Shown piece by piece: positions 63,139-64,000 of a stretch of 64,000 nucleotides of DNA. Each line of letters begins with the position of its first letter. The first letter of the stretch is position 1. The notes under the pieces are model-generated. The model was not told where the DNA came from. It made no database searches and saw only the letters and a list, made by a program, of their open reading frames with translations. This stretch comes from Clostridium sp. CM027 (GTDB lineage Bacteria > Bacillota > Clostridia > Clostridiales > Clostridiaceae), in the NCBI RefSeq assembly GCF_024730565.1, contig NZ_CP077725.1, forward strand, positions 868,001 through 932,000, in the 5' to 3' direction. Position numbers and translations under genes: made by a program.

Positions 63139-63693
63139 TTACTTTAAAATCCTCCTTTCTTTCAAATAATATGCAACACACATCATAAGTGAAGGCACTG
63201 CAATAGCTACTGAAATAGTACTTAAAATAACACCTACTAATAGCATTTGATTTTTCATCATTGTTCCCTCTATTCTGCTTGCTAGCAAAAATTCAATTAG
63301 GATTACAAAAGCCAGTATTACTGTTGATATAATCGCTGCTTTTTTACACAAGTATTTTACCCTTTCATACTTACTTATATGGTTCTCTTTTTCAGTGTAT
63401 ATTGGAACAGTTTCAGGTGGTGCTGAAAAAAAATGAAAAGTCCCACAAGAACACATATGCTCCCAGCCACTACTCTGAAATAATTCAAAATACTCATTAT
63501 CGTTTTCACTTAATTCTTTGTAATCCATGGAATAAACTATTTCTCTTGGTTCACCTTTTACTAATTTATACCTAAACCCGGACATTTCCTTAAGAATCCA
63601 ACCTTCTTTTGCCCTTTGACACAATTTTTTCATAGCTCTATCTTCGTCAAAGGCAAATCCCATATTCAAAATATACCTATTCTTCTTTTCCAT
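63139..63693 (-). CDS. DUF2812-family protein
   Basis: 184 residues from ATG 63693 (GAGGGGG 9 nt upstream). The N-terminal DUF2812 domain carries EKKNRYILNMGFAFDEDRAM and a GWEHMCSCGTFHFF segment; two membrane helices (about 120-142, 155-180) follow. Partners of PadR regulators commonly have this domain. The gene overlaps the PadR gene by 17 nt. Confidence 0.87.
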   Translation of the reverse strand: MEKKNRYILNMGFAFDEDRAMKKLCQRAKEGWILKEMSGFRYKLVKGEPREIVYSMDYKELSENDNEYFELFQSSGWEHMCSCGTFHFFSAPPETVPIYTEKENHISKYERVKYLCKKAAIISTVILAFVILIEFLLASRIEGTMMKNQMLLVGVILSTISVAIAVPSLMMCVAYYLKERRILK

Positions 63694-64000
63694 CAGTATC
63701 ATCCCCCTCTAAATGTTTTAAAGCTTCCTCTCCATGTCTTACCATCGTTATTCTTCTCTTAATGTCTTTTTTTAATATTTCTTTCCCCTTAAAAGTCAGT
63801 GTATAGGTTTTACGTCTCTCTTCATCATCATCTACTAATTGGATTAAATCTGCATTTTGCAATTTTTTTATAATTGTATAAAGACTTGCTGGCCCTATTA
63901 ACATTTCGCCTTTTGAAAATCTTTCAATCTCCTGCATTATCCCATATCCATGCATAGGTCTTACTAAGGTGAGTAAAATACAGTAGGTAGAATCCGTTAA
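63677..64000 (-). CDS. PadR-family transcriptional regulator (5' end cut by window)
   Basis: The winged-helix DNA-binding domain reads LTDSTYCILLTLVRPMHGYG from the window edge, then GPASLYTIIKKLQNADLI and a C-terminal helix. The frame is open to base 64000, so the start codon lies outside. PadR repressors usually control the neighbouring DUF2812/transport genes. Confidence 0.9.
   Translation of the reverse strand, partial: LTDSTYCILLTLVRPMHGYGIMQEIERFSKGEMLIGPASLYTIIKKLQNADLIQLVDDDEERRKTYTLTFKGKEILKKDIKRRITMVRHGEEALKHLEGDDTDGKEE

Noticed and set aside
1-64000. CRISPR array, prophage or rRNA operon
   Set aside because: No regularly spaced direct repeats, phage structural genes, integrase or rRNA sequence were seen.

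Overview
The window is AT-rich and its genes carry strong purine-rich Shine-Dalgarno sites. It encodes an alpha/beta-type small acid-soluble spore protein, a PdaA-like cortex deacetylase, and clostridial-type riboswitches and leaders. This points to an anaerobic, spore-forming Firmicute, most likely Clostridium sensu stricto. The species cannot be named from the sequence alone.

Layout. 1-8060 (all -) is a surface-glycan operon. It combines a legionaminic (nonulosonic) acid CMP-activation pathway (LegB partial, PtmE, LegH-like, LegG, LegI, LegF) with three genes resembling a diacetamido-uronic acid pathway (WbpA/WbpB/WbpD-like). 8327-12652 (-) is a capsule or exopolysaccharide control operon: a TPR protein, a CpsC-type co-polymerase, a CpsD tyrosine kinase, a CpsB phosphatase and GalU. 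PgcA follows at 12720-14450. 14860-35375 is mostly housekeeping: a PLP decarboxylase, an alpha-hydroxy-acid oxidase, MutS2, a U32 peptidase, a WG-repeat protein, exonuclease III, an NhaC antiporter, a guanine-riboswitch-controlled NCS2 permease, a SWIM/SNF2 helicase, a cold-shock protein, tRNA-Gln(CTG), tRNA-Glu(CTC) and a SASP. 35544-43110 holds a Suv3-like RNA helicase, a TPP-riboswitch-controlled ThiXYZ-type transporter, a patatin and an RmlD-like reductase. 43237-51090 is an arginine/pyrimidine block (argGH, carAB) with elaborate control regions. 51213-58535 is mixed and includes a UvrD-like/LexA-like fusion protein. 58817-62849 is a SigY-type ECF sigma operon (sigY-yxlCDEFG order) that contains a large hairpin element, ends in a decayed permease gene and is followed by a second hairpin element. 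The right edge holds a DUF2812 protein and a PadR regulator that is cut by the window end.

How it works together. argGH and carAB share near-identical promoters (TTGCAT-17-TATAAT) flanked by similar ArgR-like palindromes. carAB also has a second, distal promoter. Its transcript begins with a PyrR-binding-type hairpin that sequesters the ribosome-binding site of a 50-codon leader ORF, and the stop codon of that ORF lies at the centre of a perfect 52-bp terminator palindrome. I infer a PyrR-controlled, translation-coupled attenuator layered on an arginine-controlled promoter.

The most unusual items are: (1) this carAB leader; (2) the UvrD-like ATPase domain fused to a LexA/S24 autoprotease with intact cleavage site and Ser/Lys dyad; (3) two large hairpin elements around the sigY locus whose arms differ by compensatory changes; (4) a dispersed nested-hairpin repeat family; (5) small genes of 31 and 50 codons. 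All functions are read from sequence motifs; no database search was run.
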